Below are positions 43,915 through 53,957 of a stretch of 64,000 nt of DNA, one piece after another; the stretch's first letter is position 1, and every line of letters begins with the position of its first letter. The notes beneath the pieces were generated by a model. The model saw nothing but the letters and a program-made list of their open reading frames with translations, ran no database searches and was not told where the DNA came from. The DNA lies in assembly GCA_964570665.1 (NCBI GenBank), contig CAZMZH010000002.1:1-64000 (forward strand), given 5' to 3'. This DNA is from JAJDAT01 sp964570665. Lineage in GTDB: Bacteria > Nitrospinota > Nitrospinia > Nitrospinales > JAJDAT01. A program made the translations under genes and the position numbers.

Positions 43915-45345
43915 ATGATCGAACCTACTGGAATCATCGCAATCATTTTTGTCGTTTATATGACTGGTATGCTTGGTGTCGGCGTTTGGTCGTCGAAAAG
44001 GGCTCATACCGCCTCTGATTTTTTTTTAGCAAACCGTTCTTTGGGACCCTGGTTGACCGCTATTTCAGCGACATCAAGTTCTGAAAGCGCTTGGGCAGTA
44101 ATGGGTACCGTTGGAATGGCCTACAATCAAGGGCTTTCGGCTTGGTGGTTTTTGCCAGGGTGTTTATTGGGTTACGCTTTAAATTGGCTTTTTGTAGGGG
44201 ATCGTCTCCGCAAACGTGCTTTGGAATCCGGGAGTCTTACTATTCCCGATTTTTTAGAATCCAATTTTAAAGATCCTGCAAATTCGATCCGAATACTTTC
44301 CGCCTTAATTATTCTTTCTTGTATGGTGGCTTATGTTGCCGCTCAATTCACTGCAGCTGGTAAAGCCTTCGACGCGATTTTTGGAATAGAACATTCTATA
44401 AGCGTTCCAATGAGCGCTTTGATTGTGGTTTCTTATACGTTACTTGGAGGGTTTTTAGCCGTAGCCTGGACCGATTTGATTCAGGGCCTGATCATGGTCG
44501 GAGGGCTTGTTGTTTTGTCTTTGGTAGCATTCGGAGAATTAGGAGGTTTAACCGAGTTGGTTCAAAAAACGGCAGCCCTTTCTCCTGATTTTTTAAGTTT
44601 GGATGGGGGTAAAAGCGGTCCCGCAATGTGGGGGGGAATGGTTGGATTATTGGGAATAGGTCTAGGTTATCCTGGACAACCTCATGTGCTGACGAGATTT
44701 ATGGCAGCGCGAGATTCCAAAACAATTCGCGATGGCTGGAGAATTTCTTTGGGGTGGGGTTTTCTTGTTTATTCATCGGGAATTCTTTTAGGAATTTGCG
44801 GCAAAGTATTAATGCCCGAATTGGACGATCCAGAACAATTATTTCCAAAGGCCGCAATAGCGCTATTGCATCCACTGCTATCGGGTATTGTTTTGGCCGC
44901 TATTTTAGCGGCTATTATGTCCACCGCTGATTCTCAGTTGCTGGTTGCAGCTTCTACTATCGTTAGAGATATTTACGAAAAAGTTTTTTCTAAAAAAGTT
45001 GCAGAAAGACAAATGTTAGTTCTTAGCAGGATAGTCATTGCTTTATTAGGATTCTCGGCGATGGCCTTCGCATTAAGCGACGTACGCGTAATTTTTTGGT
45101 TCGTTCTTTTTGCTTGGTCAGGTTTAGGGGCAAGTTTTGGTCCTGCTATCTTATTTGTCCTGTATTGGAAACAAACTACCCGACAAGGTATTTTGGCAGG
45201 TATGTTAACTGGATTTATAACTACCTTAGTTTGGAAAATTTCAGGACTTTCGGACTCCCTTTATGAATTGCCGCCTGCCTTTTTTATTTCTTGCCTGTCA
45301 ATTTTTTTGGTGAGCAGAATCACTCAAGACTCGACTCTTTATTAA
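43915..45345 (+). CDS. sodium/solute symporter (SSS family, PutP-like)
   Basis: 476 residues with about 12-13 membrane helices. SSS-family signatures are SDFFLANRSLGPWLTAISATSSSESAWA in helix 2 region (sodium site), YTLLGGFLAVAWTDLIQG, and ILAAIMSTADSQLLVAAS with the conserved Ser/Thr of helix 9. This is closest in look to proline/sodium symporters, but substrate assignment within the family from sequence alone is unreliable. Followed after 44 bp by a small hypothetical gene in the same direction. Confidence 0.92.
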   Translation: MIEPTGIIAIIFVVYMTGMLGVGVWSSKRAHTASDFFLANRSLGPWLTAISATSSSESAWAVMGTVGMAYNQGLSAWWFLPGCLLGYALNWLFVGDRLRKRALESGSLTIPDFLESNFKDPANSIRILSALIILSCMVAYVAAQFTAAGKAFDAIFGIEHSISVPMSALIVVSYTLLGGFLAVAWTDLIQGLIMVGGLVVLSLVAFGELGGLTELVQKTAALSPDFLSLDGGKSGPAMWGGMVGLLGIGLGYPGQPHVLTRFMAARDSKTIRDGWRISLGWGFLVYSSGILLGICGKVLMPELDDPEQLFPKAAIALLHPLLSGIVLAAILAAIMSTADSQLLVAASTIVRDIYEKVFSKKVAERQMLVLSRIVIALLGFSAMAFALSDVRVIFWFVLFAWSGLGASFGPAILFVLYWKQTTRQGILAGMLTGFITTLVWKISGLSDSLYELPPAFFISCLSIFLVSRITQDSTLY

Positions 45346-45389
45346 ATTTTGTGTTAAAATTGAAAAAAAAATAACTTCCAGGATGGCCG

Positions 45390-45854
45390 ATGTTTTTTGA
45401 AGATAATTCCTTAATGGGTCTTTTTAGCGTAATGGCCGCTCTTTTTGCTCTTCATCTAGTTTTAAAACGCGGTCAAAGCGAAAAGTTGCATGGCGACCAA
45501 AAAGACCAAGATATTGAGACACTTTCCGATTTGAGGGAAGAATGGGAATACAACTTGCGTCTTTGCGAAGGAATTAGCCAAGGAATCGCTGAGTTTAGGG
45601 AAGATGCCCATTTTAGAACTCAAATTTGGGAGCGTTATGGAGGCGAATTTCCTTTAACTCTGGAAGAGTTAGATCGAATCGAAAAGACTTACGAATTTTT
45701 GATGGAAATGCAGGGCGAGCTAGAAGCTTCTACTTCTAAAAGTACAGGTTCTCTTCCCATTGATGCCCTTGTTCCTTTGATTGAAAGCGAAAAAGACTCC
45801 GTTGCCGAGGCTTTAGAAATCATCGATCATGCCATCAAAGAACTTAAGTTATAA
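45390..45854 (+). CDS. small membrane-anchored coiled-coil protein of unknown function
   Basis: 154 residues. One N-terminal membrane helix (about 8-25), then an acidic, highly helical region predicted to be coiled coil, with no cysteine motif or enzyme signature (one Cys). AGGATGG lies before the start. It may be co-transcribed with the symporter and could be a scaffold or accessory subunit; nothing more can be said. Confidence 0.65.
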   Translation: MFFEDNSLMGLFSVMAALFALHLVLKRGQSEKLHGDQKDQDIETLSDLREEWEYNLRLCEGISQGIAEFREDAHFRTQIWERYGGEFPLTLEELDRIEKTYEFLMEMQGELEASTSKSTGSLPIDALVPLIESEKDSVAEALEIIDHAIKELKL

Positions 45855-45872
45855 AAATAGCAATCCCCAAGC

Positions 45873-47156
45873 TTAATTAATTTCTTCCAAAATTAGCTCA
45901 ACCATTTTTTGAGTTGCCCCTCGCGATTCTTGTACTAAGCTTTGAGCCTTTTCACCAAGATCTTTTCTTCTACCAGGATCTTGTAATAAGCCCTCAATGG
46001 TCTTTTCCAAATCTTTAAGACCCTGTACTTCGATAGAAGCTCCAATTTTCCCAAAAGATTCGGCCATATCGCGTTGATATTCCATATAAGGACCATGACA
46101 GGCCGGGACGCCTTGGGCTGCAGGTTCCGCTAAGCTATGGCCTCCGCCAGGTTGGAACAAGCTCTTCCCCACAAATGCTACAGTCGCAATCGAATAAATA
46201 TCCGCCAGCTCACCCATAGTGTCTAATAGGATAATAGGTTGACCATCTTGCTGAGATAATAAAGATTTTTGGATAAATTTTAAATTTTTTGACTCAATTT
46301 CAGAAATCACTTCTTGTAAGCGTTCCAAACGTCTCGGAGCTAATATCAGGGTCAAATCTGGAAACTTTTCTTGAAGTTGAGAGAAAGCGTCTAAAATGAC
46401 TGCCTCTTCTCCTTCGTGGGTGCTGCCGGCTACCCACACCGGAGCGGATGGGTTTATTTTAAATTGTGATAAAAGGTCTTCCCACCGTTCGTCTGAAACT
46501 GTTTCTAAGCCGTCAAACTTGGAATTGCCTAAAACCTTAATTTTTTCTTGAGATATTCCCAACGATTTTAATTTTAATTCCCCATCTTTACTTTGAACGC
46601 ACAAGATTTTGAAGCTATTGAACATATCCTTTGATATAAAAGGCAGTTTCTTATACGTTTGAGACGATTTTTCAGAAATTCTGCCTTGAAATAAAAAAGT
46701 GGGGATTTTTAATTTTTTCATCAATAACAATTGCCCTGGCCAGAATCCAGTTTCGGTTAAAATAAAAAGATCTGGATTAATTCGACGAAGAGCTCTTTCC
46801 CAAAATGGCCAAAAGTCGAGAGGATGGAAAAAAATATTTTCTACAAAGTTTAAGGAACGTTTAGCGGTTTCAAATCCTGCCTCAGTAGTTACGGAAACAT
46901 TTATCCTAATATCGGGTTGTTGCTCCCGCAGAGTTTTTAATAGAGGAACTATCGAACCTATTTCTCCAACTGACAAAGCAAAAAACCAAACAGTTTTTGA
47001 AAAAGAACTTCCCCGGTCGTTGGGAAATGGTGTCCAGCCTATATGGTGAAGGAAACCTTTAGTTTTTTTACCAAAAATAAAAGTATAAATAACAAACGAT
47101 GGAAGAAAAAGGGGCAAAACCATTATCGAAACAACTTTGTATATAAATAAATACAT
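45873..47156 (-). CDS. waaA: 3-deoxy-D-manno-octulosonic acid transferase
   Basis: 427 residues, normal for KdtA/WaaA (GT30). N-terminal membrane anchor, then FALSVGEIGSIVPLLK (family ASVGE motif with the catalytic Glu), LTETGFWPGQLL (ETELWPN-like), GRISEKSSQTYKKLP, and the C-terminal GGGHSLAEPAAQGVP (GGHNxLEPA-like). It transfers Kdo to lipid A, showing that the organism makes lipopolysaccharide. Confidence 0.93.
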   Translation of the reverse strand: MYLFIYKVVSIMVLPLFLPSFVIYTFIFGKKTKGFLHHIGWTPFPNDRGSSFSKTVWFFALSVGEIGSIVPLLKTLREQQPDIRINVSVTTEAGFETAKRSLNFVENIFFHPLDFWPFWERALRRINPDLFILTETGFWPGQLLLMKKLKIPTFLFQGRISEKSSQTYKKLPFISKDMFNSFKILCVQSKDGELKLKSLGISQEKIKVLGNSKFDGLETVSDERWEDLLSQFKINPSAPVWVAGSTHEGEEAVILDAFSQLQEKFPDLTLILAPRRLERLQEVISEIESKNLKFIQKSLLSQQDGQPIILLDTMGELADIYSIATVAFVGKSLFQPGGGHSLAEPAAQGVPACHGPYMEYQRDMAESFGKIGASIEVQGLKDLEKTIEGLLQDPGRRKDLGEKAQSLVQESRGATQKMVELILEEIN

Positions 47157-47268
47157 GTAATTAATTTCTATTTTTTTAGTTCGAATAAAAAGAATTTATT
47201 CTTTGAAATTTACAATCAATCATAGTCTTTTCAATGAAATAAACATCATAAAACAAATGATTATCTCC

Positions 47269-47297
47269 TTGACAAAATAGTTTGGATATTTTAAGTT
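47269..47297 (+). promoter_or_regulatory. possible sigma-70-type promoter for icd
   Basis: A perfect TTGACA (47269-47274) is followed after 17 nt by TAAGTT, a weak -10. It would give a leader of about 120 nt for the isocitrate dehydrogenase gene. The -35 is good, the -10 poor. Confidence 0.3.
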
Positions 47298-47423
47298 TGC
47301 GGTTTCATTCCTGAATACTACGGTAATAATTTGACCGATTTATTTATCGGAGCAATCCATAATAACCACTAATTTTTAAACCAGCTAAAATAAATTAAGC
47401 AATATTAAAAAAGGTAAAAAAAA

Positions 47424-49655
47424 ATGTCAGAACCAGATATCATTTACACCAAAGTTGACGAAGCTCCCGAGTTGGCGAGCGGTTCTTTTCTTCCCATTAT
47501 TCAGTCTTTTGCCAAAGTGGCTGGCGTAAATGTTGGCACTAAAGATATTTCTCTTGCAGGTCGAATTATTTCTCAGTTTCCAGATAGGCTAAATGACGAC
47601 CAAAAACAACCTGACGATTTAGCCTTATTGGGTGAGATAGTTTTAGATCCAAACGCCAATGTAATTAAGCTACCTAATATAAGCGCGTCGGTACCTCAAA
47701 TCAAAGGTGTGATTGAGGAGTTAAGAGGCCAAGGTTACAATCTTCCCGATTATCCAGAAGATCCTCAAAACGACGAAGAAAAAGACATTAAAGCTAAATA
47801 TGATGTTTGTAAGGGAAGCGCGGTAAATCCTGTTTTAAGACAAGGAAATTCGGATCGCAGAGCTGCTGGTTCAGTTAAAAATTACGCCAAGAGCAATCCT
47901 CATAAAATGGGAGCCTGGTCTAAAGATTCAAAGACCAATGTAGCTTCTATGAAGGGTGGAGATTTTTTCTCTAATGAGAAATCAGCAACCATAACTGCAC
48001 AGAATGCTGGCAAAGGTAAAATCGAGTTTGTTGGAGGAGATGGCAGCGTAACCGTTTTAAAAGACGGTGTTCCTCTTGATGAGGGAGCTGTTGTAGACGC
48101 CTCTAAGATGAGCGTTAGTTCCTTAAGGCAATGCATCAAAGACGCTATCCAGGATGCAAAAGATAAAGGCGTTTTGTTGTCGATGCATATGAAAGCCACT
48201 ATGATGAAAGTTTCTGATCCAATTATTTTTGGTCATGGCGTTAAGGTCTTCTTTGAGGACGTTTTTACCAAACATGACGCTACTTTTAAGGAATTAGGCG
48301 TTAACGCCAATAACGGATTGGGCGACGTTTATGCAAAGATCAAAAGTTTGCCAGAAGATAAGCAAAAAGAAATTGAGGCAGACATTCAAACTTGCATTAA
48401 AAACGGACCTGAGCTTGCTATGGTAGATTCCGATAAAGGGATCACCAACTTTCATGTTCCAAGCGATATCATTATCGACGCTTCCATGGCCGCCGCCATT
48501 CGAACTTCCGGCAAAATGTGGGGACCTGATGGTAAAGAACACGACACCATAGCCATAATTCCAGACAACAGCTATGCGGGTATTTACCAATCTGCGATCG
48601 ACTTTTGTAGAGACAATGGAGCGTTTGATCCAACAACGATGGGTACTGTTCCTAATGTGGGTCTCATGGCGCAAAAAGCTGAGGAATACGGTTCTCATGA
48701 TAAGACCTTTGAGGCGGCTGCTAATGGTAAAATTCGCCTAATTGACGGCGCAGGCGGTACTTTGCATGAGTTCGATGTTGAGCAGGGAGATCTCTTCCGA
48801 GCTTGTATTGTAAAAGATATACCTGTTCAAGACTGGGTTAAGCTAGCAGTGACCCGAGCTCGATTATCTGAGACACCGGTTGTGTTTTGGTTGAATAAGG
48901 ACAGAGCGCATGACGCTGAGTTAATTAAAAAATTAGACATTTATTTAAAAGATCACGATACGAATGGGTTGGATATTCAAATTATGGCTCCAAAAGAAGC
49001 CATGGACCATTCGTTAAAGCGAGCTAAAGAAGGTAAAGATACTATTTCCGCAACGGGTAATGTTTTACGGGATTATTTAACCGATTTATTTCCGATCTTA
49101 GAGCTTGGTACCAGCGCAAAAATGTTGTCTATTGTTCCTCTAATTAATGGCGGCGGTCTTTTTGAGACTGGCGCGGGTGGATCGGCTCCTAAACATGTTC
49201 AGCAGTTTGTTAAAGAAGGTCATCTCAGATGGGAATCTCTTGGCGAATTTTTAGCTCTTTCTGAATCATTTGCGCATTTGGGTCGAGTAAAAAATAACCC
49301 AAAAGCTCAGGTGTTAGCTACGACCTTAGATAAAGCTACAGGTAAATTGATGGAAAACAAGCAGTCCCCAGGCCGCGCAGTTGGCGATCTGGATAATGCC
49401 GGTACCCATCTTTATGAAACGCTTTATTGGGCGCAAGAGTTAGCCGCGCAAAATGACGATCAAGGTCTTAAAGATAAATTTACGCCAATTGCTAAAGAAC
49501 TAGAATCAAAATTAGATACAATCCTTAAGGAGTTAAATGCTTCCAAAGGAAAAGCTATTGATCTAGGCGGTTATTACCGCACGGATTCAGCAAAAGTAGC
49601 GGCGGCGATGCGTCCAAGCGCTACATTCAACGCTATTTTGGATAGCTTGAATTAG
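47424..49655 (+). CDS. icd: monomeric NADP-dependent isocitrate dehydrogenase (IDH type II)
   Basis: 743 residues, the size of the monomeric class; unrelated in length to the usual 420-residue dimeric enzyme. Typical stretches are SAVNPVLRQGNSDRRAA (substrate-binding Asn/Arg residues), NPHKMGAWSKDSKTNVASM, LLSMHMKATMMKVSDPIIFG and GGGLFETGAGGSAPKHVQQ. Converts isocitrate to 2-oxoglutarate with NADPH production. Followed by mdh after 108 bp in the same direction, so two citric acid cycle enzymes are grouped. Confidence 0.97.
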   Translation: MSEPDIIYTKVDEAPELASGSFLPIIQSFAKVAGVNVGTKDISLAGRIISQFPDRLNDDQKQPDDLALLGEIVLDPNANVIKLPNISASVPQIKGVIEELRGQGYNLPDYPEDPQNDEEKDIKAKYDVCKGSAVNPVLRQGNSDRRAAGSVKNYAKSNPHKMGAWSKDSKTNVASMKGGDFFSNEKSATITAQNAGKGKIEFVGGDGSVTVLKDGVPLDEGAVVDASKMSVSSLRQCIKDAIQDAKDKGVLLSMHMKATMMKVSDPIIFGHGVKVFFEDVFTKHDATFKELGVNANNGLGDVYAKIKSLPEDKQKEIEADIQTCIKNGPELAMVDSDKGITNFHVPSDIIIDASMAAAIRTSGKMWGPDGKEHDTIAIIPDNSYAGIYQSAIDFCRDNGAFDPTTMGTVPNVGLMAQKAEEYGSHDKTFEAAANGKIRLIDGAGGTLHEFDVEQGDLFRACIVKDIPVQDWVKLAVTRARLSETPVVFWLNKDRAHDAELIKKLDIYLKDHDTNGLDIQIMAPKEAMDHSLKRAKEGKDTISATGNVLRDYLTDLFPILELGTSAKMLSIVPLINGGGLFETGAGGSAPKHVQQFVKEGHLRWESLGEFLALSESFAHLGRVKNNPKAQVLATTLDKATGKLMENKQSPGRAVGDLDNAGTHLYETLYWAQELAAQNDDQGLKDKFTPIAKELESKLDTILKELNASKGKAIDLGGYYRTDSAKVAAAMRPSATFNAILDSLN

Positions 49656-49763
49656 AGGCTGGTTGTTTATGGGGCGATCTTTGGCTTTAGAGCAGATCGC
49701 ATTTTTGCATTTCCTTTGATTTTTTTAAGGGAATACTAAAATAGTAACCTAAGGTAATTACTT

Positions 49764-50723
49764 ATGAATTCTGATCCATTGAGGACTCGCCCAAAAATTA
49801 CTGTTATTGGCGCTGGTCAAGTAGGTTCTACAGTTGCCCAATTACTGGCCTACAACAACTTAGGTAATATTACCATCATTGATATTGTCGAAGGTCTTCC
49901 CCAAGGGAAGGCCCTCGACTTACAAGAATCGGGTTGTTTGCAAGTTTTTGATAGCCTAATTACTGGTACTAACGATTATAAAGATACCGCCGATTCGGAT
50001 ATCGTAGTCATCACGGCAGGTTTGCCAAGAAAACCTGGGCAAAGCCGTGACGACTTAGTTGCAATCAACGCAAAAATTGTGAAGTCGGTGACTGAGCAAG
50101 TAATGGAGTATTCAAAAAACCCTATCATTATTGTCGTTTCCAATCCGTTAGACGCTATGGTTTATATGGCGAAAAAAGTTTCAGGATTACCCAAGCACCG
50201 AGTTCTTGGAATGGCTGGGGTTTTAGATTCGGCTCGCTTGCGAACTTTTGTGTCCCTCGAGCTCAATTGTTCTTTGGTAGATGTAGACGCGATGGTTCTT
50301 GGCGGACATGGCGATTCCATGGTTCCTTTGCCCAGATACACGACAGTTTCAGGTATTTCCATCACTGAGTTGATGACTACAGAGCAAATCGAACGAGTGG
50401 TTGACCGAACCCGAAAAGGCGGGGCGGAAATTGTTCAGTTATTGAAAACTGGAAGCGCATTTATGGCTCCTGGAGCCTCCGTTGTTCGAATGATAGATTC
50501 CATTCTGCGCAATAAACGACGCATGTTGCCGTGTACGGCTTATTTGGAAGGCGAATATGGCTGGAAAGACATCTTTTTTGGCGTTCCCGTCAAACTATGT
50601 TCAACCGGTATTGAATCCATCGTCGAATTGAAGTTAACAGATGATGAGATGGCCGCTCTAAATAAATCCGCCGAAGATGTGCAAAACACTTGCAAACAAG
50701 TAGACGCTATCCTGGCCTCGTAA
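49764..50723 (+). CDS. mdh: malate dehydrogenase (LDH-like type)
   Basis: 319 residues. Rossmann motif VIGAGQVGSTVAQLL, GLPRKPGQSRDDL with the Arg pair that selects malate over lactate, and catalytic His in VLGGHGDSMVP. The class is the tetrameric LDH-like malate dehydrogenase common outside gammaproteobacteria. Interconverts malate and oxaloacetate. A strong hairpin spans its stop codon. Confidence 0.96.
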   Translation: MNSDPLRTRPKITVIGAGQVGSTVAQLLAYNNLGNITIIDIVEGLPQGKALDLQESGCLQVFDSLITGTNDYKDTADSDIVVITAGLPRKPGQSRDDLVAINAKIVKSVTEQVMEYSKNPIIIVVSNPLDAMVYMAKKVSGLPKHRVLGMAGVLDSARLRTFVSLELNCSLVDVDAMVLGGHGDSMVPLPRYTTVSGISITELMTTEQIERVVDRTRKGGAEIVQLLKTGSAFMAPGASVVRMIDSILRNKRRMLPCTAYLEGEYGWKDIFFGVPVKLCSTGIESIVELKLTDDEMAALNKSAEDVQNTCKQVDAILAS

Positions 50724-50735
50724 TCCCGAGGCCAG
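50712..50735 (+). terminator. hairpin spanning the mdh stop codon
   Basis: CTGGCCTCG (50712-50720) and CGAGGCCAG (50727-50735) form a perfect 9-bp stem; the loop TAATCC contains the TAA stop. No immediate T-run follows (T-rich sequence begins a few bases later), so it may be a terminator or an mRNA-stabilising 3' end. Confidence 0.6.
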
Positions 50736-50953
50736 AGCGTTTCCCCTCTTTATTTTTCTTATCTAATTATTTCCTAACTTATTTATCCTAAGAGTCTTCC
50801 TATAATCTTTTAGCTTTTTTTGACTCGATTCATTTAGGATGCTAATTTGATATTTATATATTTGTTATTTAGAAAAAACCGTGTGAAAGCCTTTAATCAA
50901 CAAATTTTTCCTAGAAAAGATTTCTTAATTTATTAAAAATTTAGTGTGGGTTC

Positions 50954-52399
50954 ATGAGTTTAAGAGTTTATAACACCTTGTCGGGCCAGAAAGAGGATTT
51001 TGTTCCGGTTCAAGAAGGTAAAGTAGGTATGTATGTTTGTGGCGTGACGGTTTACGATTTTTGCCATGTGGGTCATGGTCGGTCGGCTGTGGCTTTTGAC
51101 GTTGTTTTTCGCTATTTAAAATACAAAGGATTTGACGTTGTTTATGTTAGAAACTTTACGGATATCGACGATAAAATCATCAATCGCGCCAATGAACGTA
51201 AAGTACCTTGGACTGAAATAACCGAAACTTATATTCGAGCGTTTTACGAAGATTTAGGCAAACTTAATATTTTACTCCCCACCGAAGAGCCAAAAGCGAC
51301 CGAAAATATTCAACAGATGTTCGATTTGATTGAAAGCTTGATCGAAAAAGACATGGCTTATGAATTGGATGGCGATGTTTATTTCGCTATCAAATCTTTC
51401 AAAGATTATGGCCATCTGTCGGGGAAAAAAATCGAAGATTTGGAAGCCGGAGCCCGGGTTGAAGTTGACGAACGTAAAAGAAATCCAATGGATTTTGCGC
51501 TTTGGAAAAAAAGTAAACCAGGAGAACCTTTTTGGGAAAGCCCCTGGGGAGAAGGACGACCCGGTTGGCACATAGAGTGTTCCGCAATGCATCGCCGGTA
51601 TTTAGGCGAGACATTCGATATTCACGGCGGTGGAAAGGATTTAGTATTTCCTCATCATGAAAATGAAATTGCGCAATCGCATGGAGCGACTGGTTGCGCT
51701 CCTGTTAAATATTGGATGCATAATGGGTTTGTGAACGTGAACCAAGAAAAGATGTCAAAATCTTTGGGCAACTTTTTTACGTTGAGAGATATTTACGAAC
51801 AATGCGACCCAGAAGTTCTGCGGTTTTTCTTACTTTCAGCCCATTATCGAAGCCCTATCGATTTTACCGATCAGATTTTGGAAGAAACGGGAAAAACGGT
51901 TCATCGGTTTTACGATTTTTTGGAAATTGCGGAAACTTGGGAATCTGAAACTTCAACAAACGCTCCAAATAATTGGAAAGAAAGCTCGTTTTTGGAAAAA
52001 TTTGAAACGGCAATGGACGACGATTTTAATACGGCTTTAGCTATTGGCCATATGAACGATGAATTGCGATGGTTAAACAAAACTCTAACCAGCTTTTCCA
52101 TAAACGCTAAAGAAGCCAATCTAAATGAATTTGCCGGGCGGTTAAAAGCTTTTCGGCTGGCTATTGAAACCTTGGGAATATTTTCCGCTACTCCTGCCGA
52201 TTTCAAAATAAGATCGCAAACAAAGAAAATGGCAGATTTGGAATTGGATACGGAAAAAATTGAATCGCTCATTGCTGAAAGAAATGCCGCGCGTGCCGCA
52301 AAAAATTGGGGAAAAGCCGACGCTTCGAGAGACGCGTTGGTTGCCATGGGCGTGACAATCGAAGACACACCCGATGGAACTGTTTGGAAAGTCAAATGA
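50954..52399 (+). CDS. cysS: cysteinyl-tRNA synthetase
   Basis: 481 residues, standard length. Class I signatures are CGVTVYDFCHVGHGRS (zinc Cys and HIGH-like motif), PGWHIECSAMHRR with a zinc Cys, HHENEIAQS and EKMSKSLGN (KMSKS). The C-terminal anticodon-binding part is complete. Its stop overlaps the start of the DUF2851 gene by 4 bp (ATGA). Confidence 0.97.
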   Translation: MSLRVYNTLSGQKEDFVPVQEGKVGMYVCGVTVYDFCHVGHGRSAVAFDVVFRYLKYKGFDVVYVRNFTDIDDKIINRANERKVPWTEITETYIRAFYEDLGKLNILLPTEEPKATENIQQMFDLIESLIEKDMAYELDGDVYFAIKSFKDYGHLSGKKIEDLEAGARVEVDERKRNPMDFALWKKSKPGEPFWESPWGEGRPGWHIECSAMHRRYLGETFDIHGGGKDLVFPHHENEIAQSHGATGCAPVKYWMHNGFVNVNQEKMSKSLGNFFTLRDIYEQCDPEVLRFFLLSAHYRSPIDFTDQILEETGKTVHRFYDFLEIAETWESETSTNAPNNWKESSFLEKFETAMDDDFNTALAIGHMNDELRWLNKTLTSFSINAKEANLNEFAGRLKAFRLAIETLGIFSATPADFKIRSQTKKMADLELDTEKIESLIAERNAARAAKNWGKADASRDALVAMGVTIEDTPDGTVWKVK

Positions 52400-53937
52400 C
52401 GAAAGTTGGGGAAGGTCATTTTACAGATTACTACCTTAAGGTCGCCGGTTCGTTTTCCGAACTTGGAGTACGCGAAGAAGAAAACAAGATCCGAGTTCCA
52501 GAAAAAGTAATTCGTTGTATTTGGAACGATCAACTATTTAAACCTGTTCGTCTATTGACCGTAACGGGCGAAAAGATAGAAATTGAATCTCCAGGATTCT
52601 GGAACTTTGGAAGTTCTGGTCCCGATTTTTCTTCAGCTCGAATTAGAATTAACGGCAAATTATTGAATGGCGATGTGGAGCTGCATGTTCATTCCGTGGA
52701 TTGGGATAGGCATCAACATGGTAAAAATCCCGATTACGATAATGTGATTTTGCATGTTTTCATGTGGAAAAGCAAAGAAGCTAATAAGAAGTCGAATCGT
52801 CAAGAAAGCAAACCCGTTTATGAATTGGAGTTAAAAAATTATTTAGAAAAAGGAATTCTTGAATTAGCCGAAAGTTTGGATTTTGATAGTTACCCTATTT
52901 TTAATGAATTTAATTTGGGGTTATGCCATGGGCCGATAAATGAACTTTCCGAAGAAAAGTTATCTCATTTACTAAATTCCGCTGGAGAAGCTCGTATTTT
53001 GTCCAAAATGGACCGGTTCCATGACCGGGTTATAATTGATGGTTATGAGCAAACATTTTATGAATGTGTTTCAGAAGCGCTAGGTTATCCAAGTAATAAG
53101 AAATCTTTTCAAACCTTAGCTTCTACTTTTCCTTTAGCTAAGTTGAAAGGGCTTTTACCAGAAAAAGTCGATCAAGCTGAAAAAGTTATCCACGCCCAGG
53201 CCCTTCTTTTTGGAATAGCAGGCTTATTCCCTTTTAAGTCGCTTAAAAAAGAGGAGCTTTCCCAAAAAGGCAAAAAATATTTTGAAAAATTGGCAGATTT
53301 ATGGCGAAGTTATAAACAGAAAATCGATATAACTCCTTTATCTGCAGATATTTGGAGGTTTAAGGGGAATCGCCCTGCAAACTATCCTTACAGGCGTATA
53401 GCGGCTTTGGCTAATTTAATAGTTCGACATTTTGAGCGTGGTATGTTCGAGGATTTTTTGGACTTATTTAAATCCGCGATTTCCATAGGAGAAAAAAAAG
53501 GGTATAATAGTCGACTTTTCAAACCTTTTTTTGAGTTTTTCTGCGTCGATTCGCCAGAATATTGGGATTTACATTATACCCCAGGTGGTAAAGAGCTTAC
53601 ATCCGTTCAAAAACCGATTGGTATTTCGCGTTCTCGGGAAATTACCGTTAATATGGCGATTCCATTAGGTTTAATTTACGCTAGAGCTAGTAAGTCCGAC
53701 GTTCTAGAGTACGCGCTAAAAATTCTTTACGAGTCTGGAAACAAACCGGTTGATAATAAATCCATCCGATTTATGAAACGGTTTATTTTAGGCGAGGATA
53801 AACGTTTGTTGGGTTTGCTTAAAACCGATAAACAAACGCAAGGTTTGATGCAAGTGTTTCAAGATTACTGTGCACAAAATAAGAATAATTGTTCGCAATG
53901 TCGTTTCCCAGACGTGGTGAAACGTCATTTTTCTTAA
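52396..53937 (+). CDS. DUF2851 family protein
   Basis: 513 residues starting at ATG 52396 inside the cysS stop; a longer frame back to 52306 lies in cysS and is not supported. Family marks are PGFWNFGSSGPDFSSARI, GDVELHVHSVDWDRHQHG and YDNVILHVFMWK near the N-terminus, and a C-terminal NCSQCRFPD with Cys pairs. DUF2851 proteins have no established function known to me; the His/Asp-rich N-terminal motif looks like a metal or nucleic-acid active site, which is a guess. Confidence 0.88.
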   Translation: MTKVGEGHFTDYYLKVAGSFSELGVREEENKIRVPEKVIRCIWNDQLFKPVRLLTVTGEKIEIESPGFWNFGSSGPDFSSARIRINGKLLNGDVELHVHSVDWDRHQHGKNPDYDNVILHVFMWKSKEANKKSNRQESKPVYELELKNYLEKGILELAESLDFDSYPIFNEFNLGLCHGPINELSEEKLSHLLNSAGEARILSKMDRFHDRVIIDGYEQTFYECVSEALGYPSNKKSFQTLASTFPLAKLKGLLPEKVDQAEKVIHAQALLFGIAGLFPFKSLKKEELSQKGKKYFEKLADLWRSYKQKIDITPLSADIWRFKGNRPANYPYRRIAALANLIVRHFERGMFEDFLDLFKSAISIGEKKGYNSRLFKPFFEFFCVDSPEYWDLHYTPGGKELTSVQKPIGISRSREITVNMAIPLGLIYARASKSDVLEYALKILYESGNKPVDNKSIRFMKRFILGEDKRLLGLLKTDKQTQGLMQVFQDYCAQNKNNCSQCRFPDVVKRHFS

Positions 53938-53957
53938 ATTTTTTAAAAATAAATAAA

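Noticed and set aside
52306..52395. In-frame upstream extension of the DUF2851 gene
   Set aside because: It lies wholly inside cysS in another frame; ATG 52396 overlaps the cysS stop by 4 bp and begins the family-like sequence.
53889..53957. Upstream extension of cysD
   Set aside because: It overlaps the DUF2851 3' end and has no CysD similarity; ATG 53958 starts the conserved region.
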